64,000 nucleotides of DNA from CALCNS01 sp937897315 (GTDB lineage Bacteria; Bacillota; JAAYKD01), in the NCBI GenBank assembly GCA_036744005.1, contig DAINOJ010000001.1:186001-250000 (forward strand). Reading direction: 5' to 3'. Of this stretch, positions 35,196-45,199 are shown piece after piece (position 1 is the stretch's first letter; each line of letters starts with the position of its first letter). The notes under the pieces are model-generated. The model was not told the DNA's origin and did not search any database. It saw only the letters and a list, made by a program, of their open reading frames with translations. Position numbers and translations under genes: made by a program.

Positions 35196-35735
35196 ATGCT
35201 TTTACATGCGTGTTGTGGGCCTTGTGCCAGTGCAGTAGCCCCTTACTTTCGTCAAATCGGAATCGAACCGGTCTTGTTTTATTATAACCCGAATATTCAA
35301 CCTTTGGCGGAATATGAGAAGCGTCGCCAAAGTTTATTACAAATGGCTCAGGAGAAATCATTTTCGGTTGTCATCTCCGACCAGTATAATCCTTTCCCTC
35401 ATCTCCATCATGCGCTACACCAACCCCAAAATCGTTGTACCTATTGCTATACCGACCGGCTGCAAAACACAGCACAAGAAGCACTCCGCTTAGGGTTCCG
35501 GCAGTTCAGTACAACTCTTTTGGTGAGCCCATATCAAGACAGGGATCGGATTGTTTTTCTGGGGCATCAAATAGCCTTTCAATATGGACTGGAGTTTCTG
35601 GCTCCGGACCTTCGCTCTTTATATCCTCAAACAAAAGTCAATGCCATAGCGATGGATTTATATCGGCAACAATATTGTGGCTGCTTGATGAGTGAATATG
35701 AGAGACATTATCCGGATAAGGGGATTCTATTATGA
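35196..35735 (+). CDS. queH: Epoxyqueuosine reductase QueH
   Basis: QueH performs the last step of queuosine biosynthesis, reducing epoxyqueuosine in tRNA, and is unrelated to the B12-dependent QueG. The signature HACCGPCAS is near the start, CTYCYTDRL near residue 80 and QYCGCLMSE near the end; these Cys bind a 4Fe-4S cluster and a nearby iron. 179 aa. Its place with queA and tgt supports the role. The stop overlaps the next gene by ATGA. Confidence 0.92.
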   Translation: MLLHACCGPCASAVAPYFRQIGIEPVLFYYNPNIQPLAEYEKRRQSLLQMAQEKSFSVVISDQYNPFPHLHHALHQPQNRCTYCYTDRLQNTAQEALRLGFRQFSTTLLVSPYQDRDRIVFLGHQIAFQYGLEFLAPDLRSLYPQTKVNAIAMDLYRQQYCGCLMSEYERHYPDKGILL

Positions 35736-37288
35736 TTTTCAAAAGGTTCCTTCTAATATCAATGCTTCTATGCATTATATTGCCACTCCAAGTACTGTCA
35801 GCACAATTATCGAGTGTGCCTGATATGATTTCTGTCGGCTTAGACTATGGTGATGGTGCTTTATCACAGGTGCAAATTGGCTTTCAAAGTGGAGTCCGCT
35901 TACTCTCCGAAGGCAAAGAGATTTTTCGAAGCAATGGTGTTTTTGGGATTACAGCGATACCTGTCTATGGGATTTATGGTGAGATCGCCAGTGGGTTTGA
36001 ATCTTATTCGTCAGCACTTGCCTATATTTATGAAAGGGGATTTCAAGGGCTAGAGTGTTCTCCGGCCTATGTGGGTGGTGGTTGGAGTGTTTGGCTGTCT
36101 GCTGCAGGATGTCAAGCTTTGGGACTGACTTATCAAAATGCCGCGAAGGAACATTGTCTTTGGTTTTATGATGGTTGGGGTGGAGACCTGTTTTTCTACC
36201 AACCATATGGTGGATCTACTTTGAATGAACTCAGAAACACCATGGCAGTATTTGCCGATCTTAACGATGGCAACATGGTGTATGGGCCCAATCAAAGGAC
36301 GTATCCAGGAGAAATGAGATTGCAACGATATCACACCGATGGGATTACCGTTGTAAATCGATTGCCTTTCGAAACGTATATCGCGGCGGTCATCTCTCGA
36401 GAAATGACACCCTCATGGCCGCTGGAGGCGTTAAAAGCACAAGCGGTTGCCAGTCGTAGTTTCATTTTAGCGACACAATATGACAGTATACCCTATTATA
36501 TGCAATACGGGTTTGATATCAATACCACACAGCAAACCTATATAGGCATTGATTTAGCAATGCATTCGGTCGTGCAGCAGGCCGTTCAAGAAACAAAAGG
36601 GCAGGTTGCTCGGTTTCTAGATGCTTATGGTAATAACAACATCATTGCTGCATATTATCACGCCGACGCAGGAGGAAGCACAGAAAACTGTGAAAACGTC
36701 TATGTTCAGGCTGTTCCATACATTCGCGGTGTGCAAGAGTTGTATCCTACAGAGAGCCCGGATTACAGTTGGGTACCACGTGAATTTACCCAAGAAGATA
36801 TTCGTAACCTTTTGCAACCTATTTATGGTGATGTAGGTGAAATCCAACAGATTCGTGCTTCCAAAATCGGAGCCAATGGAGCGATGGTAGAAATGGAAGT
36901 GATAGGATCTTTTAAAACGTTACGTCTCAAAAACAGTGCGGTCAAGACTTTGTTTGAATTGAAAAGTTATCATTTCATGATTCATGAAAAAGTGAGTACG
37001 AGCATTCTGCGTGCATCTAATACGGTAACACCATACAGTGGAGGGATGACCTCTGTCTTAACCGAAAGCGGAATACAAGTACCTACCCTGCGAATGGGTA
37101 CTTCGATTTTATATAGTACGGGTATTTTATCCTTGGAAGCCACTTCGACGTCGTATGTTTTAACGGGTGGTGGTTATGGACATAATTTGGGTATGTCCCA
37201 ATATGGTGCCAAAGCGATGGCGGATCATGGCCATACCTTTGAACAAATCATTCAATTTTACTATAAAGGGGTAACAGTGGGGCAATGA
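35732..37288 (+). CDS. SpoIID/LytB-domain secreted protein
   Basis: A 518-aa protein with a signal peptide (FLLISMLLCIILPLQVLSA). An N-terminal region (about 30-200) includes a short SPOR-like stretch (FESYSSALAYIYERGF). The SpoIID/LytB domain follows, with LPFETYIAAVISREM and WPLEALKAQAVASRS; the Glu of SREM corresponds to the catalytic residue of SpoIID lytic transglycosylases. It ends with GGGYGHNLGMSQYGAKAMA. SpoIID acts in engulfment during sporulation, but LytB-type relatives also act in vegetative cells, so this gene alone does not prove sporulation. It overlaps queH and queA by 4 bases each. Confidence 0.9.
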   Translation: MIFKRFLLISMLLCIILPLQVLSAQLSSVPDMISVGLDYGDGALSQVQIGFQSGVRLLSEGKEIFRSNGVFGITAIPVYGIYGEIASGFESYSSALAYIYERGFQGLECSPAYVGGGWSVWLSAAGCQALGLTYQNAAKEHCLWFYDGWGGDLFFYQPYGGSTLNELRNTMAVFADLNDGNMVYGPNQRTYPGEMRLQRYHTDGITVVNRLPFETYIAAVISREMTPSWPLEALKAQAVASRSFILATQYDSIPYYMQYGFDINTTQQTYIGIDLAMHSVVQQAVQETKGQVARFLDAYGNNNIIAAYYHADAGGSTENCENVYVQAVPYIRGVQELYPTESPDYSWVPREFTQEDIRNLLQPIYGDVGEIQQIRASKIGANGAMVEMEVIGSFKTLRLKNSAVKTLFELKSYHFMIHEKVSTSILRASNTVTPYSGGMTSVLTESGIQVPTLRMGTSILYSTGILSLEATSTSYVLTGGGYGHNLGMSQYGAKAMADHGHTFEQIIQFYYKGVTVGQ

Positions 37289-38352
37289 TCACCAAAAACG
37301 AAGATTTATTGGTTTCTCATTTCGATTATATTCTACCGGAACATCTTATCGCACAAAGTCCACTACAAAAAAGATCGGACTCAAGATTGATGATTATCGA
37401 CCGACAGACCGGTTTTATTGCTCATGATTTGTTTGATCATATAGATGATTGGCTGAAACCGGGAGATGTTTTAGTAGTCAATAATACGAAAGTGATACCA
37501 GCCAGATTACTGGGTCGAAAAACTAGCGGGGGACATGTAGAGTGTTTATTGCTTGAGAGGGTTGATTCCAACACTTGGAAAGCATTGGTTCGTCCCGGTA
37601 GAAGACTTACGCTTGGTGCAGAAATGGTTTTTGGAGACGATTTATTGCATGGAGTCGTACTAGAAAGACTAGAAGACGGGGAACGCTTGATACGTTTCAC
37701 CTGGCCGAATTCCTTGACGTTTGAAGCAGTACTGGATCAATTAGGAGAGATGCCGCTACCTCCTTATATTCACCTACCTCTGTCCGACAAAAATCGGTAT
37801 CAAACCGTATATGCTAAGGAATCCGGTTCAGCAGCAGCCCCTACAGCCGGCCTGCATTTTACTCCCGAGCTGATGGATAAGTTAGAACAGATGGGTGTGG
37901 AATGGGTTTCCTTGACGCTGCATGTAGGTTTAGGAACATTTCGACCGGTGAAGTCTGAAAAAATTTCTGAACATAAAATGCATTCAGAATACTATCAATT
38001 ATCGGAGCAAGCAACGACCAGAATCAATCTAGCCAAAGAAGAAGGAAGAAGAGTTATCGCAGTGGGAACTACATCCTGCCGCGTATTGGAGTCACAAACG
38101 AATGAGCAGGGTCAAGTACAATCCGGAAGTGGATGGACAGATATTTTTATCTACCCGGGGTATGATTTTAAATGTATTGATGGGTTGATAACAAACTTTC
38201 ATTTGCCAAAATCTACCTTGCTTATGCTGATCAGTGCCTTTTCCAGTTGGGATATTGTGAAAGATGCATATTTAAAAGCTATAGAAGAGGAATATCGTTT
38301 TTTTAGTTTTGGCGATGCTACTTTTTTTGCTTTACATGACAGATCATCTTAA
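37285..38352 (+). CDS. queA: S-adenosylmethionine:tRNA ribosyltransferase-isomerase QueA
   Basis: QueA transfers and rearranges the ribosyl group of SAM onto preQ1 in tRNA, giving epoxyqueuosine. The protein is 355 aa with SHFDYILPEHLIAQSP at the start, then VVNNTKVIPARLLG and AAPTAGLHFT, all family signatures. It lies between the SpoIID-like gene (ATGA overlap) and tgt, from which it is separated by a terminator and a new promoter. Confidence 0.96.
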   Translation: MITKNEDLLVSHFDYILPEHLIAQSPLQKRSDSRLMIIDRQTGFIAHDLFDHIDDWLKPGDVLVVNNTKVIPARLLGRKTSGGHVECLLLERVDSNTWKALVRPGRRLTLGAEMVFGDDLLHGVVLERLEDGERLIRFTWPNSLTFEAVLDQLGEMPLPPYIHLPLSDKNRYQTVYAKESGSAAAPTAGLHFTPELMDKLEQMGVEWVSLTLHVGLGTFRPVKSEKISEHKMHSEYYQLSEQATTRINLAKEEGRRVIAVGTTSCRVLESQTNEQGQVQSGSGWTDIFIYPGYDFKCIDGLITNFHLPKSTLLMLISAFSSWDIVKDAYLKAIEEEYRFFSFGDATFFALHDRSS

Positions 38353-38354
38353 AG

Positions 38355-38389
38355 AAACAGCGCAACCGAAGAAAAGGTGCGCTGTTTTT
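38355..38389 (+). terminator. Rho-independent terminator of queA
   Basis: AAACAGCGC-A-ACC pairs with GGT-GCGCTGTTT around a GAAGAAAA loop with one bulged A, followed by a T5-6 run. Confidence 0.82.
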
Positions 38390-38398
38390 GAAAAATCA

Positions 38399-38427
38399 TT
38401 GTCAGAAAAGACGAAAATGGATATAAT
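38399..38427 (+). promoter_or_regulatory. Sigma-A type promoter for tgt-recJ-relA
   Basis: TTGTCA (38399-38404) lies 17 bases from a perfect TATAAT (38422-38427). The leader is short (about 28 bases). No terminator is seen until after hisS, so this promoter may serve tgt through hisS. Confidence 0.82.
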
Positions 38428-38461
38428 ATAAAAATACAATGTGAAAGATTGAGGTACACAT

Positions 38462-39586
38462 ATGTTTCAATATGAATTGCTCCATGAAGAAACCGGAAGC
38501 TCTGCACGATTGGGGCGGGTGACAACTAACCATGGTAGCTTTGAAACCCCCGTCTTTATGCCAGTTGGAACTCAAGCAACCGTGAAGAGTATGACCCCAG
38601 AAGAATTGAATCAATTGGGTGCTAAGATTATCCTAAGTAATACTTATCATTTGTTTCTCCGGCCTGGAGAAGATTTGGTAGAAGAAGCCGGTGGTTTACA
38701 TCGTTTTATGAATTGGCAAGGATCCATTTTGACCGATAGCGGTGGGTTTCAAGTCTTTAGTTTGGATCAATTGCGAAAAATTTCGGAAGAAGGAGTCGCA
38801 TTTCGATCCCATATCGATGGCAAAGCCTTGTTTTTGACACCCGAAAAAGCAACCCATATACAAAATGCCTTAGGTTCCGATATTATCATGGCCTTTGACG
38901 AATGTGCTCCTTATCCAGCGGATCGCTCATATATTGAAAAGTCGCTTGAACGCACCTCTCGTTGGGCATTGCGCTGTCAACAGGCACATCGGAGACCCGA
39001 CGAACAGACTCTTTTTGGAATCGTTCAAGGTGGGGTATTCCCGGACCTAAGAAGGCTTAGCGCATCACAACTCTTGAGTATGGACTTTAAGGGTTATGGA
39101 ATTGGTGGTCTCAGTGTCGGGGAGCCAAAGGACATCATGTACTCTGTTTTAGAAGAAACCATACCTGTTTTACCGAAAGACCGTCCAAGGTATCTCATGG
39201 GAGTGGGCTCTCCTGACTGCCTAATAGAAGGTGCATTACGTGGTGTGGATATGTTTGACTGTGTTTTGCCTACTCGGATCGCACGTAATGGCACTGCAAT
39301 GACCAGCTTGGGAAGAGTCACTCTACGAAATGCCAAATACGCAAGAGACTTCACGCCGTTAGATCCCAATTGCCAATGTCCAACCTGCCAAAATTACAGT
39401 AAAGCATACCTTAGGCATCTATTCAAAGCGGAAGAAATGCTGGGTCCAAGATTGATTACCCAACATAACCTATGGTTCTTAGTGCATTGGATGGAGGAAA
39501 TTCGACATGCGATACGGGAGAATCGTCTTCTTGCACTTCGAGATGAATTCTATTCACGATATCAAGGACGAGGGGCAGGGTTTTAG
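38462..39586 (+). CDS. tgt: tRNA-guanine transglycosylase
   Basis: Tgt swaps guanine 34 for preQ1 in tRNAs with GUN anticodons. 374 aa. Substrate and catalytic regions are present: ILTDSGGFQVFSL with the catalytic Asp near residue 95, GIVQGG, and a C-terminal zinc site CQCPTCQNYSKAYLRHL. Together with queA and queH it gives the late queuosine pathway in one place. Confidence 0.97.
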   Translation: MFQYELLHEETGSSARLGRVTTNHGSFETPVFMPVGTQATVKSMTPEELNQLGAKIILSNTYHLFLRPGEDLVEEAGGLHRFMNWQGSILTDSGGFQVFSLDQLRKISEEGVAFRSHIDGKALFLTPEKATHIQNALGSDIIMAFDECAPYPADRSYIEKSLERTSRWALRCQQAHRRPDEQTLFGIVQGGVFPDLRRLSASQLLSMDFKGYGIGGLSVGEPKDIMYSVLEETIPVLPKDRPRYLMGVGSPDCLIEGALRGVDMFDCVLPTRIARNGTAMTSLGRVTLRNAKYARDFTPLDPNCQCPTCQNYSKAYLRHLFKAEEMLGPRLITQHNLWFLVHWMEEIRHAIRENRLLALRDEFYSRYQGRGAGF

Positions 39587-39594
39587 GAGGAACA

Positions 39595-41871
39595 ATGACT
39601 CAGAAATTATGGTATGTAAAAACCTACCCCAATGTAGCCGATCGAGAAGCGGCATTGAAGATGGCACTTTCTCCATATACGGTTGCAGTATTACGCTCGC
39701 GTGGGGTAGCAGATTCGAATGAAATAAGACAATTTCTCGAACCAAGCATTCAATATTTGCCAGATCCTTTCTTATTTCGAGATATGCAAAAAGCCATAGA
39801 TCGATTACTTCTCAGCTTACAAAGACAAGAACATATCGTGGTCTATGGGGATTATGATGCCGATGGAGTGACCTCAACGGCAGTCATGGTAAAAGGATTA
39901 CGGAGTTTAGGATTTCAACAAGTAACTTCCTATATTCCCGACCGATTTGATGAAGGATACGGCCTCAATGGAGATGCTTTAAAGGAGTTGCTCCAGCAGG
40001 GAATGCAGGTTCTGATTACGGTGGATTGTGGCATATCGGCGAAAGAAGAAGGGAACTTGTTAAAATCAGCCGAAGTGGATTGGATTTTAACCGACCATCA
40101 TCAACCGGGTGACGAAACACCAGATGCCCTTGCTGTGTTGAATCCACATTGCGAGAACGAAGGGTATCCTTTCCGATTTTTAGCAGGTGTAGGAGTAAGT
40201 TTTGAATTGATTCGTGCGTTGGCTTTGTGCTTGGATAAGATTGAAATTTTGTCAGACTTACTACCATTTGCTGCTGTGGGTACCGTAGGGGATGTGGTGC
40301 CATTAATTGGCATGAACCGTATTTTGGTTAAATATGGAATAGAGGAAATCAATAAAGGCAGATCTGCAGGGGTTCGAGCACTGCTGGATGCTTCCGGTAT
40401 AGGTAAGATTACGTCTGCTACACAAATTGCTTTTCAAGTAGTACCAAAGTTGAATGCCGGTGGGAGAATGGCACATGCAGATACCGCCTTAGGGGTTTTA
40501 TTGGCAGATAAAGAAAGAGCACCGCTTTGGGCGAGCGAATTGGATCGACTAAACAATGAACGAAAGAAAACCGAACAAAGAATTCAGGAAGAAGCCCTAC
40601 AACAGTGGCTCAATATGAGTGAAGAAGATAAGAAAGCATCTGCATACGTTTTTTATGCACCTCACTGGCACCACGGTGTTTTAGGAATCGTTGCATCTCG
40701 ACTCAGCGACAGCTTAAAGGTGCCGGTATTTGTATGTGCAGACGATAATAACCTCATTCGTGGGTCGGGTAGAGCTCCTCAGGGTTATCATCTATATCAA
40801 ATGCTAACACAAGAGAATGATTTATGGCTAAAATATGGTGGTCATGCGCAGGCCGCAGGTATTAGTTTTGAGAAGAGTCGTTTAATGGAAGTCCGGCAAC
40901 GCTTGCAGCAATCAGCGAAAGCTGTATTGGAACAGAATGAGAATGAAACCTTTACTTCAATTGATGTGGAATTGGATTATACTGTGGATTTGGTTAGGCA
41001 GCAACAGGAATTTAGCTGTATGGAACCGTTTGGTTCGGAGAACGAAGAACCGTTGGTTTTGTTACGACATGCACAAATTCTACAAGCAAAAGGGCTCTCC
41101 CAAAATCAGCATATCCAATTGACCTTTCAATTTGGGCCCAGAAGATATACGGGTTTTGCTTGGCGGAGCGGGGAACACCTAGGGGATTTTCACGACTTTA
41201 TGGATTTAGCCGTTCGATTACAAATCAGCCAATTTCGAGGAAAAGAAGAATTCCGTGTGGAGATTGTGGACTGGCGAAGTTCTAGGTTGGACGATTATGA
41301 ATTGATGAAAGAGATTCGAGCCCATGCAATTGATTCAGGATTTGTTTATCACTTACCGGAAAGCCGAATGCTGTTAGCAGAAAGTGGTTATGTACCCTTG
41401 CAGCAGTTACCTCAGGTACAACGAAATCAAACATTTCCTTTTTTGCCACTTCCAGTGATTGGAACTGCGGAAAAGAAAGAGTTGTATTGGATGGATCCAC
41501 CCTTTCAGACGAATACTCCTGGTAAAGTCTTGTTTCAGAAAGATAAGGAAGCGGAATGGAAGCAGATACTTTATTGGTTGCTACCAGACAGAATTCATTT
41601 GTTATCTTGGTACCGTTGGATTAAAGAGAAGGGACAAGACCTATCCTTGTCACAAAGTCAAAGCAATCCGGGAAATCTCACGGAATTTTTAACGGAAATC
41701 GCTTTGGAAAATGTATACTATATATTTGAGAAAGCGGGATTAGGTAAGAAACATCTAGCCATGTTTGTGCTGCTTGAACCCAATGGAACGAAGGTGGATT
41801 TAGAAAAAGTTCCTGAGTTTCTACACATACAGGAGATTCGGGAAAGACTGTTAGATCAGGGATGCTCATAG
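39595..41871 (+). CDS. recJ: Single-stranded-DNA-specific exonuclease RecJ
   Basis: RecJ degrades single-stranded DNA 5' to 3' in recombination and mismatch repair. The 758-aa protein has the DHH core (VYGDYDADGVTST near residue 85, TDHHQPGDETP near 165) and DHHA1 (GHAQAAGISF near 420), then an OB-fold domain. The C-terminal extension (about residues 560-758) is longer than in E. coli RecJ and is typical of Gram-positive forms. SD TAGGAGG. Confidence 0.94.
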   Translation: MTQKLWYVKTYPNVADREAALKMALSPYTVAVLRSRGVADSNEIRQFLEPSIQYLPDPFLFRDMQKAIDRLLLSLQRQEHIVVYGDYDADGVTSTAVMVKGLRSLGFQQVTSYIPDRFDEGYGLNGDALKELLQQGMQVLITVDCGISAKEEGNLLKSAEVDWILTDHHQPGDETPDALAVLNPHCENEGYPFRFLAGVGVSFELIRALALCLDKIEILSDLLPFAAVGTVGDVVPLIGMNRILVKYGIEEINKGRSAGVRALLDASGIGKITSATQIAFQVVPKLNAGGRMAHADTALGVLLADKERAPLWASELDRLNNERKKTEQRIQEEALQQWLNMSEEDKKASAYVFYAPHWHHGVLGIVASRLSDSLKVPVFVCADDNNLIRGSGRAPQGYHLYQMLTQENDLWLKYGGHAQAAGISFEKSRLMEVRQRLQQSAKAVLEQNENETFTSIDVELDYTVDLVRQQQEFSCMEPFGSENEEPLVLLRHAQILQAKGLSQNQHIQLTFQFGPRRYTGFAWRSGEHLGDFHDFMDLAVRLQISQFRGKEEFRVEIVDWRSSRLDDYELMKEIRAHAIDSGFVYHLPESRMLLAESGYVPLQQLPQVQRNQTFPFLPLPVIGTAEKKELYWMDPPFQTNTPGKVLFQKDKEAEWKQILYWLLPDRIHLLSWYRWIKEKGQDLSLSQSQSNPGNLTEFLTEIALENVYYIFEKAGLGKKHLAMFVLLEPNGTKVDLEKVPEFLHIQEIRERLLDQGCS

Positions 41872-41886
41872 AAAGGGGACCTTTTT

Positions 41887-44070
41887 ATGATTTGGTCGGA
41901 ACTGGCAGAGGATATTCGCCTATATATGCCCGCAGATAAACTCGAAGTAGTGGAAAGGGCTTATAGTGTAGCAGAAGAGGCACATCGTCAGCAAAAGCGG
42001 ATAACGGGTGAACCTTACATTGTTCACCCTCTTTCTGTTGCCAAAATTCTCGCTGAGAGCAAGTTGGATGCAACCTCTCTTACAGCCGCTCTTTTACATG
42101 ACACTCTGGAAGACACCGACCTTACTTACGAACAGCTACAGGCACAATTTGGACTTGACGTAGCCCAAATAGTAGATGGAGTCACCAAACTTGAGAAATT
42201 AGATTTTAGCAATCTACTGGAGCATCAGACAGAGAATTATCGAAAAATGTTTTTGGCTATGGCAAAAGATATGCGTGTCATATTGATAAAACTAGCAGAC
42301 CGGCTTCATAACATGCGCACGCTGAAGGTTCACACTTTGGAGAAACAAAAAAGTATAGCCAAAGAAACTATGGATATCTATGCTCCATTGGCTGGGCGGC
42401 TTGGTATTAATTCCATGAAGTGGGAGTTAGAAGACTTAGCCTTTCGCTACTTGAACCCAGATATGTACTTTCAAATTAGTGCTTTTGTAAAGCATAAAAG
42501 AGAAGAACGAGAAGCGGAAGTTCAAGCTGCTGCACAAACGTTGAGAACCAAACTTGCAGAAGAAGGTTTGAAAGCAGATGTGTATGGAAGAGCGAAACAT
42601 TTTTATAGCATTTATCGGAAAATGGAAGAAAAGCAAATCGGATTCGATGAAATCTACGACGTCTTGGCGATTCGAGTCATCGTCAGCACGGTTCGCGAAT
42701 GTTATGACGTGTTAGGATTTGTTCATTCAGAATGGAGACCTATTTTAGGCCGGTTCAAAGATTATATCGCCGTTCCGAAAAGCAATCAATATCAATCTCT
42801 TCATACGACCGTGGCCATAGATGCTTCAGATCCTTTGGAAATTCAAATTCGAACTCATGAAATGCACGAGATTGCAGAATATGGTGTCGCTGCACACTGG
42901 ATTTACAAAGAAAAAGGAAAACCCAGAAAGAACGAAGATTTTCAGAAAATGCTATGGCTAAGGCAAATCTTGGAGCTGCAGAATCAAACTTCTGGAGCTA
43001 GCGAATACATGGATCAGCTTCAGAATAACATACTCATGGATGAAGTCTTTGTCTTTACACCAAAAGGAGATTTGATTGAAATGCCGGCGGACTCCACTCC
43101 TATTGACTTTGCTTATCGTGTCCATACCGATGTTGGACATCGCTGCATAGGAGCTAAGATTAATGGACGGATTGTTCAATTAAATGCGACCTTAGAAAAT
43201 GGGGACGTCGTTGAAATCATTACCTCAAAGCAAGCCAATGGTCCATCACGGGATTGGCTCAATATCGTGAAAACGGCTGCAGCACGCTCAAAGATACGCC
43301 AGTGGTTTAAACGCCTAAATCGGGACGAGAGCATACTGAAAGGGTCGGAATTACTGGAACGAGAACTAAAAAAGCAGCTGATAAAAGAGGAGCACCTTAC
43401 CGTTGAGAGCATGAAAATTCTACCCTTCGAAGTCGTTTTAAAGGAGTTCAATGTTCAAAATCAACAAGACTTATTAGCTGCTATAGGATATGCCGATCTC
43501 TCTCCTCAAGTGGTGATACATCGTTTGTTGGAAGAGCTAAAGAAAAAGATTCCTGAGACATTACCCGATACCAGAGAATTGTTAGATCAAATTCAGCTGG
43601 GAGGTAAAAAGAAGGAGTCAGCCGGCATTATTATTGACGATATAGATAATATCGCGGTAAAATTAGCCCGCTGTTGTAATCCGATACCGGGAGACCCCAT
43701 CGTGGGATATGTAACCCGTGGGAGAGGAGTATCGATTCACCATCGTGATTGTACGAATATAGTTGGGGTACAAGAGCAAGGACGTCTGCTCCCCGCTAAG
43801 TGGGGAAGTAAGAAGGTAGGACCTTTCATAGTGGCCTTAACCGTAACAGCATTGGATTATGTCGGTTTGTTGCAGCAGATACTGCTCTCCATCAGTGACA
43901 GTAAAGCATCGATTGCACAAATCAAAGCAAGGACCAACAAAAGTGGATTGGCCTTAGTGGATCTCCATATTGAAGTCAAAGATAAAGAACATATGGATGG
44001 TATCGTTGAAAAGTTAAAGAAAATTCGAGATGTCTACCATGTGGAACATATGACACACAGAAAAGGATAG
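41887..44070 (+). CDS. relA: Bifunctional (p)ppGpp synthetase/hydrolase RelA/Rel
   Basis: A 727-aa long RSH enzyme. The hydrolase HD domain (HPLSVAKILAESKLD, then LLHDTLEDTDLTYE) is intact, so it should both make and degrade (p)ppGpp. The synthetase (GRFKDYIAVPKSNQYQSLHT), TGS domain (VFVFTPKGDLIEMP), a CC-containing zinc-finger region (LARCCNPIPGDPIVGYVTRG) and a C-terminal ACT domain follow in order. The recJ-relA-dtd linkage is standard for Bacillota. Confidence 0.96.
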   Translation: MIWSELAEDIRLYMPADKLEVVERAYSVAEEAHRQQKRITGEPYIVHPLSVAKILAESKLDATSLTAALLHDTLEDTDLTYEQLQAQFGLDVAQIVDGVTKLEKLDFSNLLEHQTENYRKMFLAMAKDMRVILIKLADRLHNMRTLKVHTLEKQKSIAKETMDIYAPLAGRLGINSMKWELEDLAFRYLNPDMYFQISAFVKHKREEREAEVQAAAQTLRTKLAEEGLKADVYGRAKHFYSIYRKMEEKQIGFDEIYDVLAIRVIVSTVRECYDVLGFVHSEWRPILGRFKDYIAVPKSNQYQSLHTTVAIDASDPLEIQIRTHEMHEIAEYGVAAHWIYKEKGKPRKNEDFQKMLWLRQILELQNQTSGASEYMDQLQNNILMDEVFVFTPKGDLIEMPADSTPIDFAYRVHTDVGHRCIGAKINGRIVQLNATLENGDVVEIITSKQANGPSRDWLNIVKTAAARSKIRQWFKRLNRDESILKGSELLERELKKQLIKEEHLTVESMKILPFEVVLKEFNVQNQQDLLAAIGYADLSPQVVIHRLLEELKKKIPETLPDTRELLDQIQLGGKKKESAGIIIDDIDNIAVKLARCCNPIPGDPIVGYVTRGRGVSIHHRDCTNIVGVQEQGRLLPAKWGSKKVGPFIVALTVTALDYVGLLQQILLSISDSKASIAQIKARTNKSGLALVDLHIEVKDKEHMDGIVEKLKKIRDVYHVEHMTHRKG

Positions 44071-44081
44071 AGGTTTTCGCG

Positions 44082-44531
44082 ATGAGAGCAGTGATTCAAC
44101 GAGTCAAGCAAGCAAAGGTAGAAGTTTTAGGAGAAGTCATCGGAAAGATCCAAGAGGGCTTGTTGGTTTTTCTGGGAGTAGGCCAAGAGGATACTTATGA
44201 AGATTGTCACTATATTGCAGAGAAAGTCGCTCACCTTAGGATTTTTCAAGATGTACAAGATAAGATGAATCTTTCTGTCCTTGATACCAAGGGGGATATT
44301 CTCTTGATTTCTCAATTCACTTTGTATGGTGACGCCAGAAAGGGAAGACGTCCCAGTTTTAGTGATGCATCGGCTCCTGAATGGGGTGCTACGCTCTATG
44401 AAAAGACAGCAAGCTTGTTGAGAGAAAAAGGAATTCGTGTGGAGACAGGTCAGTTTCAAGCACACATGATGGTAGATCTGATGAATGACGGCCCCGTCAC
44501 CATACTCTTGGACAGCAAAAAGCAGTTTTGA
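44082..44531 (+). CDS. dtd: D-aminoacyl-tRNA deacylase
   Basis: Dtd removes D-amino acids wrongly loaded on tRNA. 149 aa. MRAVIQRVKQAKV at the start, SQFTLYGD with the key Ser-Gln near residue 79, and the Gly-cisPro region as NDGPVTI near the end are diagnostic. It follows relA after 11 bp. Confidence 0.96.
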   Translation: MRAVIQRVKQAKVEVLGEVIGKIQEGLLVFLGVGQEDTYEDCHYIAEKVAHLRIFQDVQDKMNLSVLDTKGDILLISQFTLYGDARKGRRPSFSDASAPEWGATLYEKTASLLREKGIRVETGQFQAHMMVDLMNDGPVTILLDSKKQF

Positions 44532-44539
44532 GGTAGAAG

Positions 44540-45199
44540 ATGCAACATATTCACAAAATGAGAGTAGGACCCATGTCGTCCAATGCGTACTTGGTGTCGA
44601 ATGAACTCGGTCAGGCCTTTTTAGTGGATGCCGGAGGAAACGCAAAGGAAATTCTGCAGATCATTCAAGATAGGCAACTCACACTAACCATGATACTAAA
44701 TACTCACGGTCACTTCGATCATATCCTAGCAAATCAGGAAATTATGGCTGCGACAGGAGCTAAACTTTATATTCATGAGGCAGATTATCCAGCGCTTTTT
44801 GACGTCAATCTGAATTTAGCAGGGCATTTTGCGACAAAATATCTCCCCGTCCATGACGCGATTCCAATTACCGATGGTCAAAACCTCGGTTTTGGAAAAG
44901 AATCCATTCAAGTCCTTCATACACCCGGACATACTCCGGGAGGAGTATGCTACTTATATCAGAATTATCTTTTTACCGGCGATACCTTATTTGCGGGTAC
45001 GATTGGTCGAACCGATTTGATAGGCGGGGATTTTCAACAGCTAATGCATTCGATTCTTTCCCTGATGTCTTTATCGGATGCGGTTCAAATTTTACCGGGG
45101 CATCAGGGTTCAAGTGATATTGGTACAGAAAGGAATACCAATCCATGGATACGAAAAGCAAGGACTTACCTGCACCCGAACGACCATGGGGATTGTTAA
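44540..45199 (+). CDS. Metallo-beta-lactamase-fold hydrolase (glyoxalase II-like)
   Basis: A 219-aa MBL-fold protein. The metal motif THGHFDH is near residue 55, LHTPGHTPGG near 130, FTGDTLF near 150 and GHQGSS near 190, all consistent with a two-metal hydrolase of the hydroxyacylglutathione-hydrolase-like (YcbL/GloB) group. The natural substrate is unknown; many clostridia lack glutathione, so a different thioester is likely. Its 3' end overlaps hemZ by about 55 bases. Confidence 0.88.
   Translation: MQHIHKMRVGPMSSNAYLVSNELGQAFLVDAGGNAKEILQIIQDRQLTLTMILNTHGHFDHILANQEIMAATGAKLYIHEADYPALFDVNLNLAGHFATKYLPVHDAIPITDGQNLGFGKESIQVLHTPGHTPGGVCYLYQNYLFTGDTLFAGTIGRTDLIGGDFQQLMHSILSLMSLSDAVQILPGHQGSSDIGTERNTNPWIRKARTYLHPNDHGDC

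Noticed and set aside
44127..44645. 172-codon minus-strand frame over dtd
   Set aside because: It is antisense to dtd and the start of the MBL-fold gene, with no SD or family match.
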